DNA of 20,797 bases from Acidaminococcus fermentans. Lineage in GTDB: Bacteria > Bacillota_C > Negativicutes > Acidaminococcales > Acidaminococcaceae. The notes under the pieces are model-generated. The model made no database searches and was not told the DNA's origin. It worked only from the letters and a program-made list of their open reading frames with translations. The position numbers and the translations under genes were made by a program. This document shows positions 1-6,862 of the stretch, piece after piece; position 1 is the stretch's first letter; every line of letters begins with the position of its first letter. The DNA lies in the NCBI GenBank assembly GCA_004555735.1, contig SFHH01000038.1:1-20797 (forward strand). Reading direction: 5' to 3'.

Positions 1-1
1 G

Positions 2-36
2 AAGGGGGTGTTGCACGTTGCGTGCAACACCCCCTT
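2..36. terminator. Perfect 16-bp hairpin, likely terminator of an upstream gene
   Basis: Bases 2-17 and 21-36 are perfect reverse complements around a three-base loop (ttg). The right arm ends in only three Ts (35-37) before the sequence turns to acc, so the U-tract is short for a classic intrinsic terminator. It most likely ends transcription of a gene that lies left of the window. Its symmetry would let it work from either strand. Confidence 0.55.
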
Positions 37-54
37 TACCATTTTTGGTAAATA

Positions 55-83
55 TTGTACAATTCTGTTATGTTCGATACAAA
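55..83 (+). promoter_or_regulatory. Possible promoter for the Nudix gene
   Basis: A TTGTAC hexamer (55-60) and a TACAAA hexamer (78-83) are separated by 17 bases, directly upstream of a good ribosome binding site (agaaggagga, 87-96). Both hexamers match the sigma-A consensus only partly. The 40-101 stretch is AT-rich compared with its surroundings, which fits a promoter. The exact boxes are uncertain. Confidence 0.35.
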
Positions 84-101
84 AATAGAAGGAGGATCCC
101 T

Positions 102-770
102 ATGAGTCAGGAATTGGAACAACGGATGCAGCTGGCTGGGCTTTGGAAAGACCAGCGGCAGCGGGTGGATCGGTCCCTCCGGCTGTGGGAAAGTGCGGTG
201 CTCCTGCCTCTGCGCTGGACCAAACATGGCTGGGAAATCCTTTTTGAAGTCCGGGCGGCCACGATGAACTGGCAGCCTGGAGATATCTGTTTCCCGGGAG
301 GACACCGAGAGGAAACGGATCCGTCTTTCTGTGCGACGGCCCTTCGGGAAACCCGGGAAGAACTGGGAATCCCAGAACAGGAGATCCAGGTCCTGGGCCC
401 TTTGGATTATTTTTACGGATATTCCGGTCCACTGATTTATCCTTTTGCCGGGATCCTGCCGGCGCGGATGCCTCTGCAGCTGGACCGTCAGGAAGTGGGG
501 GAAGTCTTTTCCGTCCCTCTGAAAGATTTGTTGGAAACTGCCCCGGTGGTGGGAAAGATTTCCCTGGGGACACGGCAAGAACCAGGATTTCCGGCTCAGT
601 GGGCCTATGGATTCCAGGAAGGCTGGAATGTCCGGGGCGGCTATGAAGTCTTTTTCTATCCCTGGAAGAATCGGATCATCTGGGGAATCACGGCAAGGGT
701 CCTCCATCAGTTCCTGGAACGGGTGCGGCAGGAGGGGCTGCTGCCCCAGGCAGGTATCCAGGATCACTGA
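102..770 (+). CDS. Nudix hydrolase, CoA-pyrophosphatase (NudL-like)
   Basis: A 222-residue Nudix hydrolase, probably cleaving CoA or related diphosphates into 4'-phosphopantetheine and adenosine 3',5'-bisphosphate. The Nudix region runs from FPGGH (64-68) to RETREELGI (82-90). The segment just before it (VRAATMNWQPGDICFPGG, 50-67) resembles the extra motif of the CoA-pyrophosphatase subgroup. The Nudix box has the slightly longer GG-to-RE spacing seen in that subgroup. The frame is open upstream to base 18, but the ATG at 102 is preceded by agaaggagga at a normal distance, so it is the chosen start. The gene stands alone on the plus strand. Its last 83 bases overlap the secretin gene on the other strand. 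Family assignment is firm; the exact substrate is inferred. Confidence 0.85.
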   Translation: MSQELEQRMQLAGLWKDQRQRVDRSLRLWESAVLLPLRWTKHGWEILFEVRAATMNWQPGDICFPGGHREETDPSFCATALRETREELGIPEQEIQVLGPLDYFYGYSGPLIYPFAGILPARMPLQLDRQEVGEVFSVPLKDLLETAPVVGKISLGTRQEPGFPAQWAYGFQEGWNVRGGYEVFFYPWKNRIIWGITARVLHQFLERVRQEGLLPQAGIQDH

Positions 771-1905
771 GATAGGGGGTCAGGAACATACAGACTTCGG
801 TCTTGTTCCGGCTTTTGCTGCGGAATTTGAAGAGTTCACCCAATAATGGCAGTTTGGACAGCAGGGGGATGGCCTCCAGACGGCTCTGCTCCTGCTCGCT
901 GATCAGTCCTCCGATGACCAGTGTTTCCCGTTCCCTCAGCCGTACATGGGTATCGGCCGTGCGGCTGGTGATCCGGTAATTTTTCAGCTCGGTGATGAGG
1001 GTGGGCGTACTGACTTCCGTATGGACCCTGGCGGTGATCAGACCGTCCTGGCTCAGGTAGGGAGTATAAGAGAGACGGATACCGGCGTCTACATACTCCG
1101 TGGTGCTGGTGGTGGTGCTGTTGGTGACTTTTTCTGTGACGACGGGGATATGATCTCCGATGAAGATGCTGGCTTCCCGGCCGGGCAGGGTAATGATCCG
1201 GGGGGTGGCCAAGACTTTAGCCTTTCCTTCTTGACAGAGTGCATTGAGCTTGGCTTGGAAACCCGCCTGATGGCCATGGCCTAGATGGATGGTGCCGCCC
1301 CAGGTGCCGTGGGAATGGTCTTTCGGGTCCGGCAGAGAACTCCAGTCCCACTGGAGACCTAGTTCCTGGGAAGCGGATTCTCCCAGGGAAAGGATCCGGG
1401 CTTCCAGGGTAATCTGACGGGAAGGACGGTCCAAGGTCTTTAAGGTTTCCTGCAGTTTTTGGGCTTCCAGTGGATGACCGTGGAAGAGGATGGCATTGGC
1501 TCCCTGATCCCAGACCAGGGGAGAGGAAAACAGGGGCTTGAGGGTCTCGGACGTTTCTTTGGCGGGAATGTATTCCAGAGGATGGATGGTCAGCTGATTG
1601 CCAAACGGATCTTTTTTCTCTAATTTGCTGACCCACAGAGTTCCCCCTTCTTCCCGGCAGAAGAGCCCTTGGCTCCGGGTGACCATGGCCAGGGCCTGGG
1701 GAAAAGGGACCTGCTGGAATTCGAGAGAAAGAGTCCCTGGAACGGGGCCCTCCAGTACCAGATTCCGGCCGGACAGCTGGGCGATGCTCTGGAGGACGTC
1801 CTGGACAGGCGCATCTTTGACAGAGAGGGATACGGTATCTGCTGCCAAGACCCAGCGGACTGGCGTTAAGATACAGAAAATACAGAAATAAAGCAGCGCT
1901 TTCAT
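688..1905 (-). CDS. Short secretin, HofQ/ComE/PilQ-like outer-membrane channel
   Basis: A 405-residue secretin expected to form a multimeric outer-membrane channel for a type IV pilus or DNA-uptake machine. Residues 1-21 form a signal peptide ending VLAA. Residues 23-75 look like an STN/N0 domain (LSVKDAPVQDVLQSIA). A small N1-like ring domain follows (about 105-175). The C-terminal half is the secretin barrel domain, with ATPRIITLPGREASIFIG and a closing VIGGLISEQEQ...IPLLSKLPLLGELFK block. At about 400 residues it is much shorter than PilQ and closer to the DNA-uptake secretins HofQ and ComE. The ATG at 1905 has a good RBS (aggggaggtg) and overlaps the PilP-like gene by four bases (ATGA), so the two are co-translated. 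An upstream in-frame start at 1947 would lie within the neighbouring gene and is less likely. The Pro/Ala/Gly-rich tail of about 25 residues is read across the opposing Nudix gene. Confidence 0.85.
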   Translation of the reverse strand: MKALLYFCIFCILTPVRWVLAADTVSLSVKDAPVQDVLQSIAQLSGRNLVLEGPVPGTLSLEFQQVPFPQALAMVTRSQGLFCREEGGTLWVSKLEKKDPFGNQLTIHPLEYIPAKETSETLKPLFSSPLVWDQGANAILFHGHPLEAQKLQETLKTLDRPSRQITLEARILSLGESASQELGLQWDWSSLPDPKDHSHGTWGGTIHLGHGHQAGFQAKLNALCQEGKAKVLATPRIITLPGREASIFIGDHIPVVTEKVTNSTTTSTTEYVDAGIRLSYTPYLSQDGLITARVHTEVSTPTLITELKNYRITSRTADTHVRLRERETLVIGGLISEQEQSRLEAIPLLSKLPLLGELFKFRSKSRNKTEVCMFLTPYLSDPGYLPGAAAPPAAPVPGTDGGPLP

Positions 1906-2411
1906 GGCCACACCTCCCCTACGGAAAGAAGGAGGCTGCCACAACACAGTGCGCCTTCCTGGAGTTCTGTGATGATCCCTTTGCCAGGCAGCTCTTCGCC
2001 AGGAGCCAGGAGGCAGGTGCCGGTTGGCGTAGCTACCAGGGCTTTGCGGTTTCCATTGACGGAAAGGATGCCCAAAAGACGGAAAGAGGAAGAGGAGATG
2101 GCAGAGGCTGGCGGCTGAGCAAGGTCCGTAGGAATCGGAGATGGGGCCGTCTTCGGCAGCACAGGCTGGAGGGACGGTGGATGATCCAGGGGGCGGAAGG
2201 GATCTCTGCGGGGAGACCTGCTTTTCTTTAGGGTAGTTTTGACTGGCAGAGAAGATGGCATGGCTTCCTCTTCTGGGACAGGAGGAAAAGTGGGCAGGGT
2301 GGGAGCACGGAAATGGTACAGAACAGCTCCCGTGCAGGTGCCGAGGACCAAGAATAGGATCCGGAGTGGAAAAGAGAGTGCGAAATTTTTGGGCAATGAG
2401 ACTGAGAACAT
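1902..2411 (-). CDS. PilP/GspC-like inner-membrane secretin partner
   Basis: A 169-residue bitopic protein. It has a short cytoplasmic start, one membrane helix (about 14-33), a proline-rich linker (about 37-110) and a small C-terminal beta domain (about 112-166: FRLLGILSVNGNRKALVA...). The RRDPFRPL motif at 68-75 is typical of PilP-family pilotins/adaptors that link the inner-membrane platform to the secretin. The terminal domain resembles the homology region shared by PilP and GspC. Its direct coupling to the secretin gene (4-base overlap) supports this role. The ATG at 2411 has a strong aggaggt RBS. No PilM, PilN or PilO genes are next to it. Sequence divergence makes the family call moderate, but the architecture and context agree. 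Confidence 0.68.
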   Translation of the reverse strand: MFSVSLPKNFALSFPLRILFLVLGTCTGAVLYHFRAPTLPTFPPVPEEEAMPSSLPVKTTLKKSRSPRRDPFRPLDHPPSLQPVLPKTAPSPIPTDLAQPPASAISSSSFRLLGILSVNGNRKALVATPTGTCLLAPGEELPGKGIITELQEGALCCGSLLLSVGEVWP

Positions 2412-2450
2412 GGATGGACCTCCTTACAGTTGATTTGTGTTCCTCGTCCC

Positions 2451-2479
2451 ATTATAGGCAATTTCTCCTGGGTTTCCTA
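2451..2479 (-). promoter_or_regulatory. Promoter for the PilP-like/secretin operon
   Basis: Read on the minus strand there is a perfect TATAAT (2456-2451). A weak -35 match, TAGGAA (2479-2474), lies 17 bases upstream. It sits about 40 bases before the PilP-like ATG. The divergent ATPase gene starts at 2546, so the 134-base gap must hold control elements for both directions. A TATAAA at 2510-2515 on the plus strand could serve the ATPase, but it has no convincing -35 box. Confidence 0.5.
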
Positions 2480-2545
2480 CCCCCGCGCCATTAAGTGCAA
2501 AAAAAGAGATATAAACGGGAAAAATCGGAAGGGAGCAGAAAAGGC

Positions 2546-3784
2546 ATGGTAGATTATAAGCAGCAGGAACTCCATACGCAGGACCATTTCCAGTGGAACA
2601 GTCCTTTCCAAGGGGGAAGCAGCACAGCGGCGCAGTCCCCTGCTATCCAGACGGCCCAACAAATCCTGGATCAGGCACTGGCCCGAGGCGCCAGTGATAT
2701 CCATCTGGAACCAGAAAAACAGAGACTGCAGATCCGCTGCCGGGTGGATGGGGTGCTCCATCCTCTCTGCCAAGTGCCTAAAAATCTCCAGGATCCGCTG
2801 ATTTCCCGGTTCAAGATCCTTTCCGGCATGGATATCGGAGAAAAACGGCTGCCCCAGGACGGAAGGTTCCAAGGGCTGTGGCAGGGACATCAAGTGGATG
2901 TGCGTGTATCATCGCTGCCTACCTTGTTTGGCGAAAACCTGGTGCTGCGGCTGCTGGATCAGGAAGCTGTCCAACTGGACCTGGAACAGTTGGGATTCAC
3001 GGTGAAAAATCTGGAGAAGCTCCGACGCTGCCTGCGCCGTCCCCATGGTCTGTTCCTGGTGACCGGTCCTACCGGCAGCGGGAAGTCTACGACCTTGTAT
3101 GGAATCCTTGCCTCCCTGGACCGGGAAAAACAGAACATCATCACTGTGGAGGATCCTGTGGAATATCAGCTTGCGGGAATCCGGCAGGTTTCCGTCCAGC
3201 CGAAAATCGGGCTGACTTTTGCCCGCTGTCTCCGGAGTATCCTGCGACAGGATCCTGACTGTATCATGGTGGGAGAAATCCGGGATGGGGAAACCGCTGC
3301 CATGAGCATCCAGGCGGCGCTGACAGGCCATCGGGTGTTCAGCACCCTCCATACCAATACAGCGGCAGGGGCTGTGACGAGGATCCTGGATATGGGGGTA
3401 GAACCTTATCTGGCAGCGGCGGCTCTGGAAGGGGTGGCGGGACAACAGTTGGTCAGGAGACTTTGCCCCAGCTGTAAAAAGGCGTATACTGTAACCAAAG
3501 AGGATTGGGAGTGGAAATACCTGCAGCTGACGGAGCCTCGGACTTTGTATCGGGCCCAGGGCTGTCCTCACTGCAGCCAGACCGGCTATGCAGGGCGGAT
3601 CCCACTCCAGGAAATCCTTATTTTGACAGAACCTCTCCGGCGGGCCATCCTGCGGGAGGAACAGGATGGGGCACTGGAGAGGCTGGCTAGGCAGGAAGGA
3701 TTCCAGCCACTGTGGGAAGCTGGGCGGGAGAAAGTCCTGGCTGGAGAGACCAGCGGGGAAGAACTGCTGCGTGTTTTGGGGTAG
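2546..3784 (+). CDS. GspE/PilB/ComGA-type secretion ATPase
   Basis: A 412-residue hexameric traffic ATPase that would power pilus assembly or type II-like secretion from the cytoplasm. Visible parts are the N2 domain start SDIHLEPE (50-57), Walker A GPTGSGKS (174-181), the Asp box ITVEDPVEY, Walker B DPDCIMVGEIRD and the His box TGHRVFSTLHTNTA. The C-terminal tetracysteine zinc site has CPSC and CPHC pairs, followed by TGYAGR. It lacks the roughly 150-residue N-terminal MshEN domain of PilB, so it is nearer GspE-core or ComGA in size. The frame is open to a GTG at 2495, but the ATG at 2546 has ggaaggga about 10 bases upstream and is preferred. It is divergent from the secretin/PilP-like pair. 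No PilC platform protein or pilin gene follows. Confidence 0.88.
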   Translation: MVDYKQQELHTQDHFQWNSPFQGGSSTAAQSPAIQTAQQILDQALARGASDIHLEPEKQRLQIRCRVDGVLHPLCQVPKNLQDPLISRFKILSGMDIGEKRLPQDGRFQGLWQGHQVDVRVSSLPTLFGENLVLRLLDQEAVQLDLEQLGFTVKNLEKLRRCLRRPHGLFLVTGPTGSGKSTTLYGILASLDREKQNIITVEDPVEYQLAGIRQVSVQPKIGLTFARCLRSILRQDPDCIMVGEIRDGETAAMSIQAALTGHRVFSTLHTNTAAGAVTRILDMGVEPYLAAAALEGVAGQQLVRRLCPSCKKAYTVTKEDWEWKYLQLTEPRTLYRAQGCPHCSQTGYAGRIPLQEILILTEPLRRAILREEQDGALERLARQEGFQPLWEAGREKVLAGETSGEELLRVLG

Positions 3785-3794
3785 GGGGAAGTCT

Positions 3795-4463
3795 ATGCTG
3801 CAATTATGGAATCTTTTTGAGATCGCAGGAACGGTGTCCTTTGCCATTTCAGGGGCTATCGTGGGTATGGCGAAGAACATGGACGTGTTCGGGATCACTG
3901 TATTGGCTGTTTTGACCGCAGTAGGAGGCGGTATGATACGGGATGTGCTGGCAGGCTATACGCCGCCTATGGCCTTGGAGAACCCCGGGAACCTGCTGCT
4001 GGCGGTGCTGACGGCCCTTTCCCTGTCTTGGCTGTTCGTTTCCTACCGGATTGCCGGCCGGAAACGGCGGATCCTGACTTTTTTCTATATCGCTGCTGAT
4101 ACTGTGGGGCTGGCTTCTTTTACGGTGACAGGAACCCTGACCGGACTGGCCCAGGGCAAGCCCCATACCTTTGTCTATCCCATTATGCTGGGACTCCTGA
4201 CGGCAGTAGGGGGCGGTGTGCTCCGGGATCTGATGGCCCAGCGGGTGCCCAGCGTACTGAATACGGATGTCTATGCCACCTCTTCTTTGGCAGGGAGCTT
4301 CGTCATGTGTCTCTGTTGGCATTACGAAAGCCAGGATTTGGCACCCTGGCTGGGAGCTTTCATGGTCATCGCTCTCCGCTTTTTCGCTATCCGGTTCCGC
4401 TGGCAGCTGGTCCACCCTATGGAACGGAGAAAAAGGGGAGAAGGAATAAAGAATGGGAGGTGA
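3795..4463 (+). CDS. TRIC / UPF0126 (YicG-like) membrane protein
   Basis: A 222-residue polytopic inner-membrane protein built from two homologous halves. Each half carries the family's signature glycine-rich motif followed by RD: AVGGGMIRD in the first repeat and AVGGGVLRD in the second. About seven hydrophobic segments can be seen. Bacterial members of this family are trimeric cation channels related to animal TRIC, though some have been linked to amino-acid transport, so the substrate here is open. The start at 3795 has agggggaag just upstream. The same frame is open back to 3666 inside the ATPase gene, but no homologous sequence is visible there. It begins 10 bases after the ATPase stop and is probably co-transcribed with it, with no obvious functional link. 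Confidence 0.82.
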   Translation: MLQLWNLFEIAGTVSFAISGAIVGMAKNMDVFGITVLAVLTAVGGGMIRDVLAGYTPPMALENPGNLLLAVLTALSLSWLFVSYRIAGRKRRILTFFYIAADTVGLASFTVTGTLTGLAQGKPHTFVYPIMLGLLTAVGGGVLRDLMAQRVPSVLNTDVYATSSLAGSFVMCLCWHYESQDLAPWLGAFMVIALRFFAIRFRWQLVHPMERRKRGEGIKNGR

Positions 4464-4478
4464 AGATTTCACCCCCCT

Positions 4479-4635
4479 GGTCGCGGGTCGCGAGTCGTGA
4501 GTCGCGGGCCTATTGGTGCAGAACCAGCACACGATTTTTTATTTTAGACGTTTTTCTCTTATCATCCTATAGAAAAAAAGAACAAACGATTTAAACGTCC
4601 AGGCCCGCGACGCAGAGCCCGCGACCCATGACCCG
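4479..4635. repeat. Inverted heptad-repeat element 1 (GTCNNNN units)
   Basis: This fills most of the gene-free stretch 4464-4667. The left arm (4479-4506) has four 7-base units in perfect phase: GGTCGCG, GGTCGCG, AGTCGTG, AGTCGCG, then GGCCT (4507-4511). The right arm (4601-4633), read as reverse complement, has GGTCATG, GGTCGCG, GGCTCTG, CGTCGCG, then GGCCT. The core of about 90 bases (4512-4600) is AT-rich and contains an inner inverted pair, GACGTTT (4548-4554) and AAACGTC (4593-4599). No coding sequence is supported. The layout matches the element at 20501-20623. Confidence 0.75.
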
Positions 4636-4667
4636 AAAAGAGGTGCTGCCCGGCAGCACCTCTTTTC
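4635..4667. terminator. Strong, symmetric terminator between convergent genes
   Basis: Bases 4635-4650 and 4652-4667 are perfect 16-bp reverse complements with an AAAAGAGG/CCTCTTTT base, so the hairpin has an A-tract and a U-tract on both strands. It sits directly after the yajQ stop (4668-4670, minus strand) and downstream of the TRIC gene on the plus strand. It should therefore stop transcription arriving from both sides. Confidence 0.8.
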
Positions 4668-5159
4668 TTATCTCATATTGATGAACTGCATATCGATTCC
4701 GAAATCCTGTCCCCGTACCAGCTGGATCACAGCCTGGAGATCATCTTTTTTTGGGCCGGAGACCCGGATCTGATCGTCCTGCTGCTGGGTGGTCACCTTG
4801 ATCTTGGCTGCTTTGATGGAAGCGATGACCTTTTTAGCGGTTTCCTTGTCGATGCCCTGTTTCAGCTTGACAATCTGCCGGACGGTCCCTTTGGCTGCCG
4901 GTTCCACTTTACCCGGTTCCAAGGCACGGAGGGACAGACCCCGTTTGGCCATCCGCTGCCGCAGGATATCCAGGATGGCACCTAGTTTGTATTCATCTTC
5001 CGCAGCCAGTTTCAGATCCCCATCGGAGAGTTCGATAGTGGCGTTGGAACCCCGGAAGTCGTACCGCTGTTCGATTTCCTTCCGGGTCTGGTTCAGTGCA
5101 TTGTCTAGTTCCTGCATGTCAAGTTGAGAAACGATGTCGAAAGAGCTGTTCTTGGCCAT
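4668..5159 (-). CDS. yajQ: YajQ family (UPF0234) nucleotide/c-di-GMP-binding protein
   Basis: A 163-residue cytosolic protein matching YajQ along its full usual length. It has the conserved start MAKNSSFDIVSQLDMQEL, the RYDFRGSNATIEL block near residue 32, and the C-terminal QQQDDQIRVSGPKKDDLQ and FINMR ending. The family has two ferredoxin-like domains. Members in Xanthomonas and Pseudomonas bind cyclic di-GMP; nucleic-acid binding has also been proposed, and the role in Firmicutes is unclear. The ATG at 5159 has a strong RBS (aggagga). It lies 101 bases downstream of the DUF4127 gene on the same strand, with two hairpins between them, so it may have its own promoter or be partly read through. 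Confidence 0.93.
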   Translation of the reverse strand: MAKNSSFDIVSQLDMQELDNALNQTRKEIEQRYDFRGSNATIELSDGDLKLAAEDEYKLGAILDILRQRMAKRGLSLRALEPGKVEPAAKGTVRQIVKLKQGIDKETAKKVIASIKAAKIKVTTQQQDDQIRVSGPKKDDLQAVIQLVRGQDFGIDMQFINMR

Positions 5160-5200
5160 AAAAATCCTCCTGTAAATACATAGTTAAAATTTGTTCAAGA

Positions 5201-5260
5201 CCGGCGCAAGCCGGCTTCCCTTGGCTAGAGACCAGTGACCGGCCAGGCGTCAGCCTGGCC
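5201..5260 (-). terminator. Two hairpins between the DUF4127 gene and yajQ
   Basis: The first hairpin after the DUF4127 stop is 5241-5260 (ggccaggc/gcctggcc, perfect 8-bp stem, 4-base loop), which starts at the base next to the stop codon. A second, weaker one is at 5201-5214 (ccggc/gccgg, loop gcaa), followed on the minus strand by tcttgaacaaatttt. Neither has a clean U-run, so they may attenuate or protect the 3' end rather than fully terminate. Confidence 0.45.
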
Positions 5261-6805
5261 TCATTTTACCCTTACATCCACCTCGAACATCCGGTTCCAG
5301 GGAAATTCTACGGTATAGGAGGTGCCTTTCAGGGTGGGCTCCTCTTCCACATATTGATGGAGCAGCCGGCTGGTGCCACTGAGGATCCGGTTGTAGTATT
5401 TGCCCAGATCATATTTCAGCTTGAAATCATGCCGATCGATGCCCAGGCTGATCCGGTACCGGACATTGGCCTGGTAGATCCAATCGTCCAGGAGCCGGGT
5501 CTTCAGCAGCCTCTCCCGTTCTTCCGGTTTGAAGCGCTTGCCCAGGATCCCCTGGCTCAGGGCATAGCCGATGCTGTTATCCGCGGTGTTCCAGCCGGAA
5601 TAGGCGGTGAGTCCCAACAGGGCTTTGGCGTCAGTCATGGCCAGCATGAAGCCGTTGTCCGCCCCGTTGGCATAGGAAATATCTGCCAGGGCCACTGGCT
5701 TTTGGGTTTCCAGTTCTGCCAGTTCGGCGGCAAAGGCCCGGTTGGTCCGGCTAGCGTACGGGGCGTTGTCATTAGCCGTGGAATCCAGGCAGACCCCGTC
5801 TTCCGGTGTATTCACCGCCAGGACCAGGTCCGCTTTTTTCAGATGGCCGGTCTCCACTCCGCCGCTGGCCAGGATCTGGTTCCGGACGGAATCTTCCGCT
5901 CGTTCATCTGAATACAGCGGAACCGTATCCCCGCCGGCGCCAGGAGCGAATAAGGGATAGACTTTAGGCTTTTCCCCACGGATTTCGTTGATGGCCCGGG
6001 TCACCAGCAAAAGCCCCACTTGGTCCACCCCAGGCAGGATCTGGAAGCGGTTTTCGGTGATCCCATTTCCTACGTATTTCAGGTGCCGGGCTTCCATATG
6101 GGTCTGGGACAGGGGAGCGTCATCATCTTTGCCCAGGGCGAAGTAATGGAAGATGCCATTCTGGCATAGCCGGATCAGCCGTTTATTGGTCTGGAAGTTC
6201 ATCAGCCGGCGGGTCCGCCAGTCCTGCATTACGGAATTGGGAATCTGGGCCAGCAGTGTCTGCCGTTCCTGGATCTCCGGATAAGTCAGGGAGCCGTCCT
6301 GGTCTTCTTTGTCCTGGAGCTGGGAAAGCCGGAAAATCTTGGGGCCGTATTCCTGGTAATAGCCCGGCTCTACCTTTCCGATGCTCTGTTGGGGCGTCCG
6401 CATGATGGTGCTGAAGGCATAGATCTTCAGCCCTGGATTGTCTTTTTTCAGTTTTTCCATCCGCTGGATCTTGCCTTTCAGGTATTTTTCCAGATGATGA
6501 TGTTTCCGGGATGCCACCAAGCCGCCGTAGTTCAGGCTGTCCGTAGCGATAACCGCAGCCTCTGCATGAGGGGCTTCTTTTTCCAGCCAGGTCCACAGGG
6601 CTTCGTTGTTTCCCTGGTCCCGGTGGTTGGAAAGATCTTTTTCTGGGGGGACGGTCAGGGGATAGCCGGCAGCTTTGGCCGTATCTACCGTATATTCTAG
6701 ACAGACGGGCCGGTTGTCCAGAGGGACATACAGGATCTTGGGAGAAGCTTCCGTATTTCCCATAAGGGAAAACAGCAGCAGTCCGCCTGCCAGGACCGAT
6801 TTCAA
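5261..6805 (-). CDS. Exported DUF4127 family protein
   Basis: A protein of about 514 residues of the DUF4127 family, whose function is unknown to me. The N-terminus looks like a signal peptide (KSVLAGGLLLFSLMG, ending near TEAS at 18-21), so it is probably exported. The family-type opening ILYVPLDNRPV (24-34) follows at once, and an ATDSLNYGGLVASRKHHH block comes later. The open frame runs on past 7200, but that part is antisense to uvrB. The first plausible start is a TTG at 6805, giving the clean signal peptide; its RBS is weak (ggaaaa). An ATG at residue 15 would cut the signal peptide away. The gene is divergent from uvrB with only 57 bases between the two starts. Product class is sure; start is moderate. 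Confidence 0.75.
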   Translation of the reverse strand: MKSVLAGGLLLFSLMGNTEASPKILYVPLDNRPVCLEYTVDTAKAAGYPLTVPPEKDLSNHRDQGNNEALWTWLEKEAPHAEAAVIATDSLNYGGLVASRKHHHLEKYLKGKIQRMEKLKKDNPGLKIYAFSTIMRTPQQSIGKVEPGYYQEYGPKIFRLSQLQDKEDQDGSLTYPEIQERQTLLAQIPNSVMQDWRTRRLMNFQTNKRLIRLCQNGIFHYFALGKDDDAPLSQTHMEARHLKYVGNGITENRFQILPGVDQVGLLLVTRAINEIRGEKPKVYPLFAPGAGGDTVPLYSDERAEDSVRNQILASGGVETGHLKKADLVLAVNTPEDGVCLDSTANDNAPYASRTNRAFAAELAELETQKPVALADISYANGADNGFMLAMTDAKALLGLTAYSGWNTADNSIGYALSQGILGKRFKPEERERLLKTRLLDDWIYQANVRYRISLGIDRHDFKLKYDLGKYYNRILSGTSRLLHQYVEEEPTLKGTSYTVEFPWNRMFEVDVRVK

Positions 6806-6828
6806 CGAAATTTTCCGTATGATATAAT
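6800..6828 (+). promoter_or_regulatory. Possible uvrBAC promoter
   Basis: A perfect TATAAT lies at 6823-6828, 34 bases before the uvrB ATG. The -35 position (TTTCAA, 6800-6805) is a poor match, so the promoter may depend on an activator or be weak. Because the DUF4127 start lies at about 6805 on the other strand, the control elements overlap that gene's 5' end. No SOS (LexA) box was recognised in the short gap. Confidence 0.4.
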
Positions 6829-6862
6829 GAAAGAGATTCTGAAAGAAGAAGGAGAAACCATT

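Noticed and set aside
4479..4635. Heptad units considered as a CRISPR array
   Set aside because: Units are 7 bases and contiguous with no spacers, and no cas genes are present.
4464..4667. A tRNA or small protein gene in the gap
   Set aside because: No cloverleaf with a TTCGA-type T-loop was found, and open frames there only extend out of the TRIC gene region or cross the repeat.
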